From: Oscheius onirici
Lineage: Eukaryota > Nematoda > Chromadorea > Rhabditida > Rhabditidae
Length of the DNA stretch: 64,000 bases
Assembly (NCBI GenBank): GCA_932521025.1
Contig: OW051468.1
Coordinates: forward strand, 7,068,064 to 7,132,063
Direction of reading: 5' to 3'
Of this stretch, positions 62,401-64,000 are shown in pieces (the first letter of the stretch is position 1; each line of letters opens with the position of its first letter). The notes beneath the pieces are model-generated. The model did not search any database. It was not told where the DNA came from and saw only the letters and a list, made by a program, of their open reading frames with translations. Position numbers and translations under genes: made by a program.

Positions 62401-63882
62401 TGGATCACCTTTGTCGGCCAGACGATCGTCGGCGCCTCTCAGATGTTCACTCTGGGAATTCCTCCCAGACTTGCGGCCGTCTGGTTCGGTCCCGACGAGG
62501 TTTCCAAAGCTTGTGCTCTGGGAGTCTTTGGTAATCAACTGGGTATCGCCATTGGATTCGTGACCCCGCCTTTGATGGTCCACAATGGGACGATGGAAGA
62601 GATTGCCTGGGATTTGAACCTCTTGTTCTTGAGCTCAGCTGTTCTGAACACCGTCATCCTGACTCTTATACTCATCTTCTTCGCTGCCAGACCACCTGTG
62701 CCGCCAAGTTTGGCTCAGCTCACTGCTCAGGAAGAAAAAGCCTTCGACTCAAACTTTTGGTCGACTCTGGTCGGACTCATGACCAGCAAAGACTTTGTCC
62801 TCTTGTTTGTAACTTACGGTTAGTTTTTTTTAATTTCTTTTTAGCTCAGCCTGGACACAAACTATATAATGGCCCTGTGTAATGGGTATAAATTGAGTCC
62901 CGCGAGGTGTGAGAATGAGCCGATCAAAAAGATTTTTTGCAGGAATCAACACTGGGGTCTTTTATGCCGTCTCGACTCTTCTCGCCCAGATGGTCTTGTC
63001 CATCTATCCGGACAAATCCGAACAGGTCGGACAGATCGGCTTGGTCATTGTCGTCGCTGGAATGATGGGCAGTATTGTCGGAGGATGGTGTCTGGACAAG
63101 TTCAAGAAGTTCAAGTGAGATATCCTTACAGTTTATAGAATAATCTCGGGTTACTGTAACTTTTTGCTCAATTGGCCGGAGGAATGTCTGTAATCTTCAT
63201 CAGATCCTAAGCCGAAAGTAACAAGTACTGTTCCTAAAAACATAATCGGACCACTCGCTCTTATACTAAAATTCCTTTTCCCCACGCGGGTTCGGATCCG
63301 CGGTACTGTTTATGCTGGGTGTCTTTAAAAAACGCTGTGCTAATATTTTTCCAACAACCTCTGGGCTAGTTTGGGCAGATAGCCTTAAAAATAACATTAA
63401 AAACTCTTTTAAGGTACACGACGGTGGCCGTCTACTTCTTCTCCTTCCTAGGCATGCTCAGCTTCACCTTCACTATCGAGATTAACATCATCGTCGTCTT
63501 TTTGAATGCATTCGCCTTGGGCTTCTTCATGACCGGCTACCTCCCGATTGGATTCGAATTTGCCGCAGAAATTACCTATCCGGCTGCCGAGGGAACAACT
63601 TCTGGTCTTCTCAACGCCAGCGCGCAAATCTTCGGAATAATTTTGACACTTTTAATGGGGAAGGTCATGCACGGACTCAATACTTTCTGGTGCAACATTA
63701 TCATGTCGACAATTTTGGTGATTGGCACGGCTCTAACCTGTTTAATCACTGAAGATCTCCGCAGACAAAAGGCGCATGCTGTTCATGCTCACATGCCGGT
63801 GAGTTTTCGAAAAAAAGTGGATAAAAATAGTTAAATTTAGACGTCCGAGACCCAGCTGACGAGCTGTACAGCCACCGATTGA
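59419..63882 (+). CDS. FLVCR-type major facilitator transporter
   Basis: Exons: 59419-59540, 60834-60884, 60929-61148, 62256-62355, 62393-62820, 62941-63115, 63414-63798 and 63841-63882. The first exon is a Ser/Thr/Pro-rich cytosolic tail. The body has about 12 membrane helices with family hallmarks: ARRWAMLIMFILLSASNGAQ, DWTSMIYMLTYILFFIPAAW, LLDKYGLRISVLLGALGNCI, QTIVGASQMFTLGIPPRLAA, VWFGPDEVSKACALGVFGNQ and LGIAIGFVTPP. FLVCR proteins move heme or choline/ethanolamine across membranes; which substrate applies here cannot be told. The first two exons could be skipped in favour of a trans-spliced start at 60867 (MSLDKQ). Introns of 1.3 kb and 1.1 kb contrast with the short others; the first holds a hairpin repeat copy. 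Confidence 0.9.
60596..60649. repeat. Short hairpin repeat in FLVCR intron 1
   Basis: Arms TGATGTTCTGACAGATTGTAG and CTACAACTTTGCAGAACAC are inverted copies with a 12-bp loop, preceded by TTTTTTCAGCTTT. It is the same family as 7119-7175. Confidence 0.7.
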
Positions 63883-64000
63883 GAGTGCTATCAAAAGGCG
63901 CATTTTTGTCGGTCTCTTTACTCCACGGGTTCCTCTATTTACACTATGCATAATTTCCACGTAGATGCTTTTCTCATGCTATTTGTGACACGAATAAACT

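Noticed and set aside
63280-63310. CGGGTTCGGATCCGCG resembling a tRNA T-arm
   Set aside because: No acceptor, D or anticodon arms can be built around it.

Overview
This window is eukaryotic and almost certainly from a nematode. The coding sequence is cut into short exons by compact introns (many 40-60 bp, ending in TTTCAG, TTTAG or TTAAG). The clearest marker is an NLP-12 type (CCK/sulfakinin-like) neuropeptide precursor with DYRPLQFGKR and DGYRPLQFGKR repeats. It sits with a Gq-alpha almost identical to what is known of EGL-30, a short emerin, and a SUT-2/ZC3H14 protein. Several start codons lie just after an unpaired CAG acceptor, as expected for spliced-leader trans-splicing. Many splice acceptors are not the strict Caenorhabditis TTTTCAG, so I do not name a genus.

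Layout. 1-2190: possible minus-strand signal-peptide exon, then two large inverted-repeat elements and small hairpins. 2197-4629: hnRNP M-like protein with three RRM-like domains. 4783-9870: transposon-rich block holding a 5'-truncated RTE-type LINE nested in a MITE, a snapback element, and a broken duplicate of the 3' half of the hnRNP gene. 10.6-16.4 kb: FoxQ2 forkhead gene, a secreted Lys-rich protein, an intronless 414-aa protein of unknown function, and sut-2 on the minus strand. 17-25 kb: egl-30 with a 2.1-kb first intron, then emr-1 on the minus strand. 25.0-28.3 kb: MITE remnants, a hAT-type MITE with perfect 8-bp target duplications, nlp-12, and an unknown five-exon gene. 28.7-31.8 kb: PWWP chromatin protein. 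31.97-37.7 kb: a paraoxonase-like gene lacking its 5' half and a five-CUB transmembrane receptor, bracketed by inverted copies of one repeat family. 37.8-43.1 kb: peroxisomal CoA diphosphatase (minus) and an SHB-family SH2 adaptor, separated by gene-poor DNA. 44.6-50.1 kb: CoA synthase (plus) converging on NCBP1 (minus). 50.8-56.9 kb: coiled-coil protein, another member of the inverted-repeat family, ER FKBP with EF-hands, mucin-like membrane protein, and two unknown small genes. 59.4-63.9 kb: FLVCR-type major-facilitator transporter.

The genes are mostly independent housekeeping, signalling and RNA-biology genes. Two concern coenzyme A: COASY makes it, and the peroxisomal Nudix enzyme degrades it. 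They are 5.3 kb apart with the SH2 gene between, so the proximity may be chance. No novel defence or biosynthetic cluster is evident. The most unusual material is the mobile-element architecture: nested insertions with readable target duplications, a repeat family that now forms the 5' end of the paraoxonase-like gene, and a dispersed short hairpin that carries a splice-acceptor-like leader.
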